64,000 nucleotides of DNA, taken from positions 7,564,001-7,628,000 of the forward strand of contig NZ_CP097263.1 of assembly GCF_028622115.1 (NCBI RefSeq), written 5' to 3'. Below are positions 32,264 through 40,001 of the stretch, in pieces; the stretch's first letter is position 1; each line of letters starts with the position of its first letter. The notes beneath the pieces were generated by a model. It saw nothing but the letters and a program-made list of their open reading frames with translations, did no database searches and was not told the DNA's origin. The DNA comes from Kutzneria chonburiensis. Lineage in GTDB: Bacteria; Actinomycetota; Actinomycetes; Mycobacteriales; Pseudonocardiaceae. Both the position numbers and the translations under genes were made by a program.

Positions 32264-33186
32264 AGCTTCTTCATGCGCACGCGGCTGATGGAGTGGTCGG
32301 CTTCCTTACGCAGCACGAGAGTCGCCCGGCCGCGGGTGGGGCGGATGTTGTTGACCAGGTTGGGCTCGTTGATCTCCTGCCAGATCTGCGTCGCCCTGGC
32401 CACCGCCTGCTCGTCGGTCAGCGAGGCGTAGCGGTGGAAGTACGAGGCGGGATTGGCGAAGGCGGTGTCCCGCAGCTTGAGGAACCGACTGACGTACCAC
32501 TGCTGGATGCAGTCGGTGCGCGCGTCGACGTAGAGGGAGAAGTCGAACAGGTCGGACACGGCCAGCCGGGCGCCGGGCTGGAGCACGTTGAGGCCCTCGA
32601 CGATGAGGATGTCGGGCTTCTGCACCAACTGCCGTGTGCCGGGCACGATGTCGTAGCTGAGGTGGGAGTAGACGGGCGCCTCGACCTCGGGCGCGCCGGC
32701 CTTGACGTCGGCGACGAAGCGGACGAGGGCGCGCCGGTCGTAGCTCTCGGGAAAACCCTTGCGGGTCATCAGACCCCGCCGCTCCAGCTCAGCGTTGGGC
32801 AGCAGGAAACCGTCGGTGGTGATCAGGTCGACCCGAGGGTGGTCGCTCCACCGGGCGAGCAGCGCCTGCAAGATGCGCGCGGTGGTGGACTTGCCCACGG
32901 CGACGCTGCCGGCGACACCGATGATGAAAGGCACCTTTTCGGACGGTTCACCCAAAAACGTGGTGGTCGCTGCGTGCAGCCGCTGGCGGGCGGCGACCTG
33001 GAGGTTGATCAGCCGGGACAGCGGCAGGTAGATGTCGGCGACCTCGTCCAGTGACACCCGATCGCCGAGACCCTGCAACCGGTGCAGCTCGTCCGAGGTG
33101 AGACTCATGGGCGTGGCCGCGCGCAGCTCACGCCAGTGCTCGCGCCCCAGTTCCACGTACGGGGTCAGATCGCGCGCTCGCGTCAC
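32260..33186 (-). CDS. coaA: Pantothenate kinase, type I
   Basis: 308-residue bacterial type I enzyme that phosphorylates pantothenate, the first committed step of coenzyme A synthesis. P-loop [17 protein letters not shown] (residues ~92-108), then [38 protein letters not shown] and [11 protein letters not shown] are the family hallmarks, and the C-terminal [20 protein letters not shown] is intact. GTG 33186 is preferred: GGGGA stands 10 bases upstream, and length and start match relatives ([17 protein letters not shown]). Confidence 0.93.
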   Translation of the reverse strand: MTRARDLTPYVELGREHWRELRAATPMSLTSDELHRLQGLGDRVSLDEVADIYLPLSRLINLQVAARQRLHAATTTFLGEPSEKVPFIIGVAGSVAVGKSTTARILQALLARWSDHPRVDLITTDGFLLPNAELERRGLMTRKGFPESYDRRALVRFVADVKAGAPEVEAPVYSHLSYDIVPGTRQLVQKPDILIVEGLNVLQPGARLAVSDLFDFSLYVDARTDCIQQWYVSRFLKLRDTAFANPASYFHRYASLTDEQAVARATQIWQEINEPNLVNNIRPTRGRATLVLRKEADHSISRVRMKKL

Positions 33187-33746
33187 GCCCACAGTGTCCC
33201 CGCAGGTCCTGGTTTCGTTCACCCCCGCGACACGTGATGTTGACGACGCTGAGCAGCGAACGGGGTGCCACGAACGGAGTAGCGTCGGAGATCAAGTTGT
33301 CTCCGTTGGATAACGATCTTATCGCGAGAGGTTTACTGTTTCGTGCCGCCGTAATCGTTTGCGGCGATGTGACCAGCGGAAACTCGGACCTGTGGATAAC
33401 TCTGCTCGATCGTGATTCATCGGCTCGAGCCGTGAAATCGGTGACGCAGAGTGAAAACCGAGTTCAGCTCGTCTAGTGGATCTTCGTGACGTGCCACGGA
33501 AGGGTGACATTTTCGCAGGTCAGACCCTATGGGGTGAGTGGTGTGCGGGACGCGTCACTCCATCGAGTAATGTGCGTCCGCGTTCCACACAGGACTTTCA
33601 CCGAACGCGGCGCAAATCGCCCGTTCGGACTATGTGTCACGAGCTCCGGAAGCGTCCTTTCGGGTTAACGGATGCCCGGAGCGTGACACCGCAGGGCAGG
33701 TCAGTGGTCGGGGACCAGCGCTAGCAGGCAGTCACAAGGGAGAGTC
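33187..33746. other. 560-base divergent intergenic region with one DnaA box
   Basis: Lies between coaA (minus) and the adhesin gene (plus). It holds a perfect TGTGGATAA, complement of the DnaA box TTATCCACA, at 33391-33399, an AT-rich stretch around 33310-33340 and AGGGAGAG just before the adhesin start. Open frames here lack codon bias. A long 5' leader for the adhesin mRNA is possible, but I could not fit a known riboswitch. Confidence 0.5.
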
Positions 33747-35123
33747 ATGGCAAACCGGTTCCACCCGGGTCGGATCGCGGCCGCCGTGCTCGGCGCCTCG
33801 ATCGCTCTGATGTCGGCGGCGCCGCTGGCGTTCGCGGACAACGGCAACGGCAGCAGCGACCACGGTGGCTTCGCCACCCCGCGCGGCCCGCGCGACCAGG
33901 CGCCGTCGGCGAAGTCGGACGCCGACTTCGAGAAGAACGGCCTCAACGTCCACCTGGTCGGCGACAAGTTCAAGAGCGAGCAGACGCTGCTCATCCCGGT
34001 CACGGTCAACGGCCAGAAGGTCTACACCTACTGCGTCGAGCTCAACGTCGACATCGACGGCAACGTCAAGATGGTCGAGGTCCCGTGGGACAAGTACCCC
34101 TACGAGGCCACCCCGGGTGACAAGGACGGCGGCTTCAAGGCGCACGCCGGCAAGATCAACTGGATCCTGCAGAACAGCTACCCGAACGTCGGTGCGGACA
34201 AGCTGACCCAGACGCTCGCCGCGGCCGGCGTCAAGCTGCACAACGGCCTGAGCGCTGCCGAGGCGATCAGCGCCACCCAGTCCGCCATCTGGAACCTGTC
34301 CGACGGCGCCAAGCTGGACGAGAGCAACCCGACGCCGTTCGACGGCAAGGACGCCGGCGCGGACGTGGTGGCGGCCTACCACTACCTGCTGGACCACGCC
34401 ACCGACCTGCCGCAGCCGACGGCGTCGATGGACCTGACGCCGGCCTCGGCGACCGGCAAGGCCGGTGACCTGATCGGCCCGTTCAAGGTCACCGCCAGCA
34501 ACGTCACCGGCAAGATCACGGTCACGCCGCACCTGCCGAACGGCGTCACGCTGACCGACAAGGACGGCAAGGCGCTCGGCGACGTCGTCAACGGCACCGA
34601 GGTCTTCATCAAGGTCCCGGCGGGCGCCGCGGCCGACAAGGGTTCCTTCGCCCTCGACGCCAAGGTGCACCTCAACGCCGGCCGCCTGTTCGTCGGCTCC
34701 AACGGCAAGGACGGCAAGCCGAGCGACAAGGCCATCACGCAGTCGCTGATCGTGGCCAAGCCGACCGACATCAACCTGCACAAGGAAGCCGTCGCCACGT
34801 GGACCGTCGGGGACACCACCCCGCCGTCGAGCACCACCACGACGACCAAGCCGACGACCCCGACGACCACCACGCAGCCGTGTGTGCCGTCCACGTCGCC
34901 GACGACGACCACCACCAGCCCGAACGGTGGCGGCACCACCAGCAGCAGCACCCCGATGCCGCCGTCGTGCAACACCCCGACCCCGACCACCTCGGCCGAC
35001 ACCAACGAGCTCGCCTACACCGGCGCCTCGGTCATCGGCCCGGTGATCGCCGGCCTCGTGCTGATCGGCGCGGGCATCGGCGCGCTGTTCTTCGTGCGTC
35101 GCCGTAAGGCCAACCACAGCTGA
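33747..35123 (+). CDS. Thioester-domain (TQxA) surface adhesin with LAYTG sorting signal
   Basis: 458-residue surface protein. Signal peptide to about residue 30, then a thioester domain: Cys96 in YTYCVELN and Gln178 in ATQSAIWNLSDG are the residues that form the internal Cys-Gln thioester for covalent binding to a target amine. Residues ~220-350 form an Ig-like beta domain. A Thr/Pro/Ser stalk follows, then LAYTG at 422-426, a hydrophobic helix and RRRKANHS, a class E sortase signal. ATG 33747 follows AGGGAGAG; terminator at 35147. Such domains are known as covalent host- or surface-binding adhesins in Gram-positives. Confidence 0.85.
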   Translation: MANRFHPGRIAAAVLGASIALMSAAPLAFADNGNGSSDHGGFATPRGPRDQAPSAKSDADFEKNGLNVHLVGDKFKSEQTLLIPVTVNGQKVYTYCVELNVDIDGNVKMVEVPWDKYPYEATPGDKDGGFKAHAGKINWILQNSYPNVGADKLTQTLAAAGVKLHNGLSAAEAISATQSAIWNLSDGAKLDESNPTPFDGKDAGADVVAAYHYLLDHATDLPQPTASMDLTPASATGKAGDLIGPFKVTASNVTGKITVTPHLPNGVTLTDKDGKALGDVVNGTEVFIKVPAGAAADKGSFALDAKVHLNAGRLFVGSNGKDGKPSDKAITQSLIVAKPTDINLHKEAVATWTVGDTTPPSSTTTTTKPTTPTTTTQPCVPSTSPTTTTTSPNGGGTTSSSTPMPPSCNTPTPTTSADTNELAYTGASVIGPVIAGLVLIGAGIGALFFVRRRKANHS

Positions 35124-35146
35124 CACCAGCTGATCCGCTGAGCCAT

Positions 35147-35178
35147 GTGGGGCCTCCCGTGGGAACGGGAGGCCCCAC
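35147..35178 (+). terminator. 14-bp perfect hairpin terminator
   Basis: GTGGGGCCTCCCGT and its exact complement with a GGGA loop, 24 bases after the adhesin stop. Confidence 0.85.
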
Positions 35179-35232
35179 TGGCATTTCGGTTAGGTACGCT
35201 CCGTTGTCGACCCTGACCTCGAAAGGTGGACA

Positions 35233-35865
35233 GTGAACGTCCCCAACGCGACTGAGCCCGCACAGTCCGACAGCACGTCCCGTGCCGGTCGCCGGCCCGT
35301 GATGGTGACGTGGCAGGGCCTCACCGGTCCCCGCCTCGAGTCGGCCCGGCTGGTGCTGTCCGAGAACCGGATCAAGGGCAGCGGGCGGGTCGTCGCCGCC
35401 GCCATCGAAGGCAACGAGGCCTACAACGCCTCGTTCGAGCTGTCCGTCGGCGAGGACGGCGTGGTGAGCCGGCTGCTGCTGCGCAGCACCACCGCCGAGG
35501 AAGAGCGCACCATGTCGCTCAGCCGCACCGAGGACGGCATGTGGATCGTCGACCGCGGCCGCGGCGCCGAGCGCCGTGACTTCGAGGGCGCGCTCGACGT
35601 CAACCTCCAGAGCAGTGTCCTGTTCAACGCCCTGCCCGTGCGCCGTCTCGGCCTGCACCGCGAGGCCGGCGAGCACGAGCTGCCCGTGGTCTGGGTGTCA
35701 CTGCCCGACCTGTCGGTCAGCCTCGTCCACGAGCGCTACCGCACCGTCTCCGTTGACGACAACGGCAGCGTCGTCGCCTTCGACCGCGGCGAAGCCTCGG
35801 TCGAGCTCAGCGTCGACACCAACGGCCTGGTCGTCGACTACCCCGGCCTGGCCCGCCGCGTCTGA
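35233..35865 (+). CDS. Putative glycolipid-binding family protein
   Basis: 210 residues of the DUF1089/PF06475 type, a beta-barrel fold crystallised from other bacteria and named glycolipid-binding. Seen: WQGLTGPRLESARLVLSENR, YNASFELSVGEDGVVSRLLL, DGMWIVDRGRGAERRDFEGAL, and late YRTVSVDDNGSVVAFDRGEA. No signal peptide, so cytoplasmic. GTG 35233 follows GAAAGGTGG. Function unproven in any family member I know. It converges on tyrA with a 10-base gap. Confidence 0.75.
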   Translation: MNVPNATEPAQSDSTSRAGRRPVMVTWQGLTGPRLESARLVLSENRIKGSGRVVAAAIEGNEAYNASFELSVGEDGVVSRLLLRSTTAEEERTMSLSRTEDGMWIVDRGRGAERRDFEGALDVNLQSSVLFNALPVRRLGLHREAGEHELPVVWVSLPDLSVSLVHERYRTVSVDDNGSVVAFDRGEASVELSVDTNGLVVDYPGLARRV

Positions 35866-35875
35866 CCCCGTCTGA

Positions 35876-36853
35876 TCAGAGCATCTGCACGATCGCGACG
35901 GTGCCGTCCAGGGCGGTCAGGCGGCCGCCCTTGTTGCCGAGGTCGCGGAGGGTGGCGAGGGCGTCCCGAGCCTCCAGGTCGACCTTGACGGGGTGCCGCG
36001 TGCCCGAGCGGTGCTGTTCGAGCTCCCTACGGGCCAGGTGCCCGGCGTTGACGGTGGCGGCGAGGCCGCCGGTGGACGCGAGGGACCCTCGGGCGGCGCC
36101 GAGGCGACCCAGTGCGTCGTCGACGGCGTCGAGCAGGGCGGCGCGATTGCCCTCGCACATGGCCTGCACGAGCTCCGGACGGCTGCCGGCGACGCGGGTG
36201 CCGTCACCGAACGCGCCGGCGGCCAGGGCGAGCGACAGCGGCCCGCCAGAGGCGCCGACGCTGGCCAGCACCGCGGCCATGAGGTGCGGCAGGTGCGAGA
36301 TGCGGGCGACGGCGTCGTCATGGGCGGACGCCGAGGCCGGCACGACGTTGGCGCCGCAGGCCAGGGCCAGCTGAACGACCTCGGTCCACACCTCCTCGTC
36401 GCTGTCGTCCTCGGTCGTGACGACCCAGGCCGCGTCCCGGAACAGCTCGGCCGAGCCGGCGGACCACCCGGACCGCGAGGTGCCGGCCATCGGGTGCCCG
36501 CCGACGTACCGGGCGTACGGGTTGATCTTGCGCACGGCCTCGGACACCGCGCCCTTGACGCTGATGACGTCGGTGAGGCGGCAGCCGGGGGCGTAGGCGG
36601 AGACCGAGCGCAGCACCTCCGCCAAGGCTGTCAGCGGCACGGCCAGCACGATGAGGGCGTCTTCCTCATCGGCCCGGCGCAGCGCGTCGTCCACGCTGTC
36701 CTCGACGGTGAAGCCGGCGGCGCGCGCGGCCTCGGCGTCCGTTGTCGAGGCGGTGGCACCCCAGGTCGCCCGGCCGGCAGCGCTGGCGGCGCGCATGACG
36801 GACCCGCCGATCAGACCCAACCCGATCACACAAACAGGCAGCACGTGCCCCAT
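35876..36853 (-). CDS. tyrA: Prephenate dehydrogenase
   Basis: 325-residue enzyme converting prephenate to 4-hydroxyphenylpyruvate with NAD(P)+, the tyrosine branch. The Rossmann start is VCVIGLGLIGGSVMRAASAAG, and the substrate-site motifs GGHPMAGTSRSG, LTDVISVKGAV and HDDAVARISHLPHLMAAVLA are intact. Next to the tadA pair, as in mycobacteria (Rv3752c-Rv3754 region). ATG 36853 is the first codon of the Rossmann strand; the frame extends far upstream but overlaps the M20 gene. Confidence 0.9.
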   Translation of the reverse strand: MGHVLPVCVIGLGLIGGSVMRAASAAGRATWGATASTTDAEAARAAGFTVEDSVDDALRRADEEDALIVLAVPLTALAEVLRSVSAYAPGCRLTDVISVKGAVSEAVRKINPYARYVGGHPMAGTSRSGWSAGSAELFRDAAWVVTTEDDSDEEVWTEVVQLALACGANVVPASASAHDDAVARISHLPHLMAAVLASVGASGGPLSLALAAGAFGDGTRVAGSRPELVQAMCEGNRAALLDAVDDALGRLGAARGSLASTGGLAATVNAGHLARRELEQHRSGTRHPVKVDLEARDALATLRDLGNKGGRLTALDGTVAIVQML

Positions 36854-36894
36854 CCTGCCGCGACCGGCGAACCTGGCGAAACCACCCCGGGTGT

Positions 36895-38133
36895 TTAACG
36901 CAGCGCGTCCAGCGCGAACGCTGCGTACATGGCCACGCCGTGCTCCATCGCGGCCTCGTCGAACAGCACCCGGTTGGAGTGGTTGGGGGCGGCCTCGTCC
37001 AGCCCGATGGACGGCGGGCAGGCGCCGAGGAAGGCCATCGTGCCGGGAATCTGCCTGGTCACGTACGAGAAGTCCTCGGCGCCCATCATCGGCTCGGCCA
37101 TCGGCTCGCTGTAGCGCTGCCCCAGCACGCCGGCGGCCAGGCCGAGCACCGTGTCGGCCACGCCGGCGTCGTTGACGGTGATCGGGTAGCCGCGCTCGAT
37201 CTGGAACGTGGCCGAGCAGCCGTAGGCCGCCGCCGTGTGCTCGCAGATCCGCTTGGCCTCGGTGTGCACCTCGGAGCGGGTGGTCTCGGAGAAGGTGCGG
37301 ATCGTGCCCTCCAGCTCGGCCAGCTCCGGGATGATGTTGCTGGTGGTGCCGGCGGCGATCTTGGCCACGGTGAGCACGGCCGGCTCGGTGGTGGCGATCC
37401 GGCGGGTGATCATCGTCTGCAGGGCGCCGACCATCGCCGCCGCGGCCGGCACCGGGTCCAGCGCCTTGTGCGGCTGCGAGGCGTGACCGCCGCGGCCGAT
37501 CACCCGCACCCGGAACACGTCGGCCGCCGCCATGATCGGACCCGGCCGGCTCGTGATCACCCCGGACCGCACGGTCGACGTGATGTGCAGGGCGAACGCC
37601 TTGTTGGCCAGCAGGCCGGAGGCGCCGAGGACACCCTCGTCGATCATGTGCTTGGCCCCGTGGTGGCCCTCCTCGCCCGGCTGGAACATGAAGACGACGT
37701 GGCCGTTGAGGGCCTCCTTGCGGGCACACAGCAGCCGGGCCGCCGACGCGAGCATCGCCACGTGGGTGTCGTGGCCGCAAGCGTGCATCGTCCCGTGCAC
37801 CTCGGACGCGAACGCGCAACTGGTCTGCTCCGTCAGAGGCAGTGCATCCATGTCCGCACGAAGCAGCACGGTCGGGCCCGGTCGTGCGCCGTGCAGGACC
37901 GCGACCACCGAGTCCGTCGACTTGCCCGTGGTGATCTCCAGCGGCAGACCCTCCAGCGCGTGCAGCACCGCCGCCTGCGTCAGCGGAAGCCTCAGACCCA
38001 GCTCAGGCCGCTTGTGCACCTGCCGTCGCAGCGCCACCGTCCGTGGTTGCAGCGCCCTGGCGGCCTCGATGAGACCAGCGAGCCTGGGGTCACCTGACTG
38101 GGTGGTTGCTGGGCGTGCCGCTGAAGTGGTCAT
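36895..38133 (-). CDS. M20 family amidohydrolase/peptidase
   Basis: 412-residue zinc hydrolase of the amidohydrolase type (hippurate hydrolase, IAA-amino acid hydrolase, N-acyl amino acid deacylase). The metal ligands are in ACGHDTHVAML and FMFQPGEEGHHGA, and at the end MGAEDFSYV; the dimerisation lid lies between, at GRGGHASQPHKALDP. It releases an amino acid from an acyl or peptide group; the specific substrate is unknown. ATG 38133 is taken as start since the conserved VALRRQVHKRPELGL begins ~30 residues later; the frame extends to 38247. It is divergent from the tadA partner gene, 102 bases apart. Confidence 0.87.
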   Translation of the reverse strand: MTTSAARPATTQSGDPRLAGLIEAARALQPRTVALRRQVHKRPELGLRLPLTQAAVLHALEGLPLEITTGKSTDSVVAVLHGARPGPTVLLRADMDALPLTEQTSCAFASEVHGTMHACGHDTHVAMLASAARLLCARKEALNGHVVFMFQPGEEGHHGAKHMIDEGVLGASGLLANKAFALHITSTVRSGVITSRPGPIMAAADVFRVRVIGRGGHASQPHKALDPVPAAAAMVGALQTMITRRIATTEPAVLTVAKIAAGTTSNIIPELAELEGTIRTFSETTRSEVHTEAKRICEHTAAAYGCSATFQIERGYPITVNDAGVADTVLGLAAGVLGQRYSEPMAEPMMGAEDFSYVTRQIPGTMAFLGACPPSIGLDEAAPNHSNRVLFDEAAMEHGVAMYAAFALDALR

Positions 38134-38223
38134 CCAGCCATGGTCCCACCGGAACCACCGTCCGGCCGATCTCCGTGGGGCCAGCTTGGGGGATAGTGCT
38201 TCCGGGTGACCGGCCCGTGCGCT

Positions 38224-38229
38224 TACGGT
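38224..38229 (+). promoter_or_regulatory. -10 hexamer TACGGT, leaderless promoter
   Basis: TACGGT is followed by 6 bases and the ATG at 38236. Confidence 0.5.
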
Positions 38230-38235
38230 GTGCAC

Positions 38236-38724
38236 ATGTCGGTGCACGAGCCGGTCGGTGGTTTCGGTGTCGCCGTCGTCCGCGAGGACGGCAAATGGCG
38301 CTGCAGCTCGCTCGAACTGGCCACACTGAACGAGCTCGACGCCGCCATCACCGCCCTGCGCAAGATCAGGTCGACCGGGGCGCTGTTCGGCATGCTCAAC
38401 GTCGACGACGAGTTCTTCGTGCTGCTGCGGCCCAGTCCCGGCGGGGTGTCCCTGCTACTGTCCGACGCCGCCGCCGCGCTGGACTACGACATCGCCGCCG
38501 ACGTGCTCGACCTGCTGCGCGTCGAGCCGCCCGACGATGAGGACGACGGGCTGTGGCCCGAGGGCGACCTGGCCATCCTCGCCGATCTCGGGCTGCCCGA
38601 CGGCGAGCTCCAGGTGATCGTCGACGAGGTCGACCTCTACCCCGACGAGCAGTTGCAGATGATCGCCCAGCGCTGTGGTTTCAGCTCCGAGTTCGCCGCG
38701 CTCGTCGACCGTGTCCAGCAGTGA
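38236..38724 (+). CDS. tRNA adenosine deaminase-associated protein
   Basis: 162-residue acidic protein always found before tadA in actinobacteria (mycobacterial Rv3753c type). It begins VGGFGVAVVREDGKWRCSSL and has ALFGMLNVDDEFFVLLRPSP, a D/E-rich middle (EPPDDEDDGLWPEGD) and QMIAQRCGFSSEFAALVDRV at the end. Its biochemical role is not known; the gene overlaps tadA by 14 bases, so it probably assists or accompanies the deaminase. ATG 38236 fits the leaderless -10; the frame is open ten codons further up. Confidence 0.82.
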   Translation: MSVHEPVGGFGVAVVREDGKWRCSSLELATLNELDAAITALRKIRSTGALFGMLNVDDEFFVLLRPSPGGVSLLLSDAAAALDYDIAADVLDLLRVEPPDDEDDGLWPEGDLAILADLGLPDGELQVIVDEVDLYPDEQLQMIAQRCGFSSEFAALVDRVQQ

Positions 38725-39172
38725 CGAGGCGCTGGTCCGGGCGGCCATCCGGGCCGCTCGCCAGGCCGGCGACGACATCCCCATCGGCGCCGTGGTCGTC
38801 GACCGTGACGGCCGGGAGCTCGCTTCCGCCTGCAACGCCCGTGAGCGCCTCGGCGATCCCACCGCCCATGCCGAGATCCTCGCCCTCCGCGCCGCCGCCG
38901 GCGTCCTCGGCGACGGTTGGCGCCTCGAGGGCTGCACCCTCGCCGTCACCGTCGAACCTTGCACCATGTGCGCCGGCGCCCTCGTCCTGGCCCGCGTCTC
39001 CCGCGTCGTCTTCGGCGCTTGGGAACCCAAGACCGGCGCCGTCGGCTCCCTCTGGGACGTCGTCCGCGACCGCCGCCTCAACCACCGCCCCGAGGTCCTC
39101 GGCGGCGTCCTCTCACAGGAGTGCGCCGCCCTCATGGACTCCTTCTTCGCCGCCCGCCGCCCCCACGTGTAA
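38711..39172 (+). CDS. tadA: tRNA-specific adenosine deaminase
   Basis: 153-residue zinc deaminase that converts wobble A34 to inosine in tRNA-Arg(ACG), the very tRNA encoded at 24255-24327. Active-site motifs: HAEILALRAAAG with the catalytic Glu, and VTVEPCTMCAGALVLARV with the two zinc cysteines. FGAWEPKTGAVGS is also typical. GTG 38711 is chosen from the alignment of the first helix (SSSDEALVRAAIRAAR). tRNA-Ser(CGA) follows 32 bases later. Confidence 0.93.
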   Translation: MSSSDEALVRAAIRAARQAGDDIPIGAVVVDRDGRELASACNARERLGDPTAHAEILALRAAAGVLGDGWRLEGCTLAVTVEPCTMCAGALVLARVSRVVFGAWEPKTGAVGSLWDVVRDRRLNHRPEVLGGVLSQECAALMDSFFAARRPHV

Positions 39173-39204
39173 ACCCCTGGAACGCCTCCTGTAATGTTCT
39201 TACC

Positions 39205-39289
39205 GGTGGCGTGTCCGAGCGGCCGAAGGAGCACGCCTCGAAAGCGTGTGAGGGGAGACCCTCCGTGGGTTCAAATCCCACCGCCACCG
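39205..39289 (+). tRNA. tRNA-Ser (anticodon CGA)
   Basis: 85 nt, acceptor GGTGGCG/CGCCACC with discriminator G. Anticodon loop CTCGAAA, with CGA at 39239-39241; long variable arm; GTTCAAATC T-loop. CCA not encoded. Confidence 0.95.
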
Positions 39290-39293
39290 CTGC

Positions 39294-39333
39294 ACGAAGC
39301 CCCGGCAACCGAACCTGGTTGCCGGGGCTTCGT
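39294..39333. terminator. 17-bp hairpin terminator after tRNA-Ser(CGA)
   Basis: ACGAAGCCCCGGCAACC and its exact complement with a 6-base loop. It lies between the tRNA and a convergent membrane protein gene and can serve both. Confidence 0.85.
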
Positions 39334-39337
39334 CGTG

Positions 39338-39793
39338 TCAGCGGCGAACGACCGGCGGCCGGTAGTGGATGCGGATCAGGATCAGCACGCCGACAACGGC
39401 GTAGGCGAGCAGAACGGCGCCGGCGGTGGCGCGGAACGGGGCGACCAGGGTGGCGTAGTGCTCAGCGGCGCTGAGGGGAAGAGGGCTGGAGAGGCGGCCG
39501 CGGGAGGGCATGGCGGATATGGCGCTCACGATGACGACGGCGCCGGCCAGCCCGAGTAGGAGGTCGAGCAGGAGCAGGCGCTTGGCCGCCGTGGAGAAGC
39601 GGTGCAGCGTGCGGTAGGTGCTGTCGTGGCTGGTTCCGCGCAGCGCGAAGAAGCCGATCAGCACGACGGGTACGAGGGCCGAGGCCATCGCGAGCGGGCT
39701 GAGGGGCATCGCGGGGCCCAGGACGAGCGACAGCACGAAGGCGGCGACGGCCAAAGCCGCGCCTGAGAACGATAAGACGATCAACCACTTCAT
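39338..39793 (-). CDS. Four-helix membrane protein, unknown
   Basis: 151 residues with four hydrophobic segments (MKWLIVLSFSGAALAVAAFV, LAMASALVPVVLIGFFAL, LLLLDLLLGLAGAVVIVSAI and AVLLAYAVVGVLILIRI). The loop between helices 2 and 3 is polar and basic, with TSHDSTYRTLHRFSTAAKRL. No family recognised. ATG 39793 follows GGAGGGGGA at some distance. Not in an operon; the tRNA terminator lies just past its stop. Confidence 0.65.
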   Translation of the reverse strand: MKWLIVLSFSGAALAVAAFVLSLVLGPAMPLSPLAMASALVPVVLIGFFALRGTSHDSTYRTLHRFSTAAKRLLLLDLLLGLAGAVVIVSAISAMPSRGRLSSPLPLSAAEHYATLVAPFRATAGAVLLAYAVVGVLILIRIHYRPPVVRR

Positions 39794-40001
39794 GACGGGA
39801 GTCCCCCTCCGGCGGCGGGTTGTCGAAGTCCCGCCACCACTTGATACGAGGGAGGGGCACAGTGTCGGGTTCCGCCCCTGTGACCTAGAAGACCGAAGTT
39901 GCCGCCCTTCGTACTACCAGGTAACCGTTGCGCAAAAGCCTTCCGGCGTTCACTCAACCGGGGGAGGATGCCCCGACCACTGAGCTAGTAGGAGGACGAG
40001 G

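Noticed and set aside
33187-33746. Possible riboswitch (c-di-AMP type) before the adhesin gene
   Set aside because: Some GGGGACC-like pieces are present, but I could not build the expected paired core; only a covariance search could decide.
39940-40001. Possible PHO box (GTTCACTC) before the secreted nuclease
   Set aside because: Only one half-site like repeat is visible; PhoP sites need at least two 11-base direct repeats.
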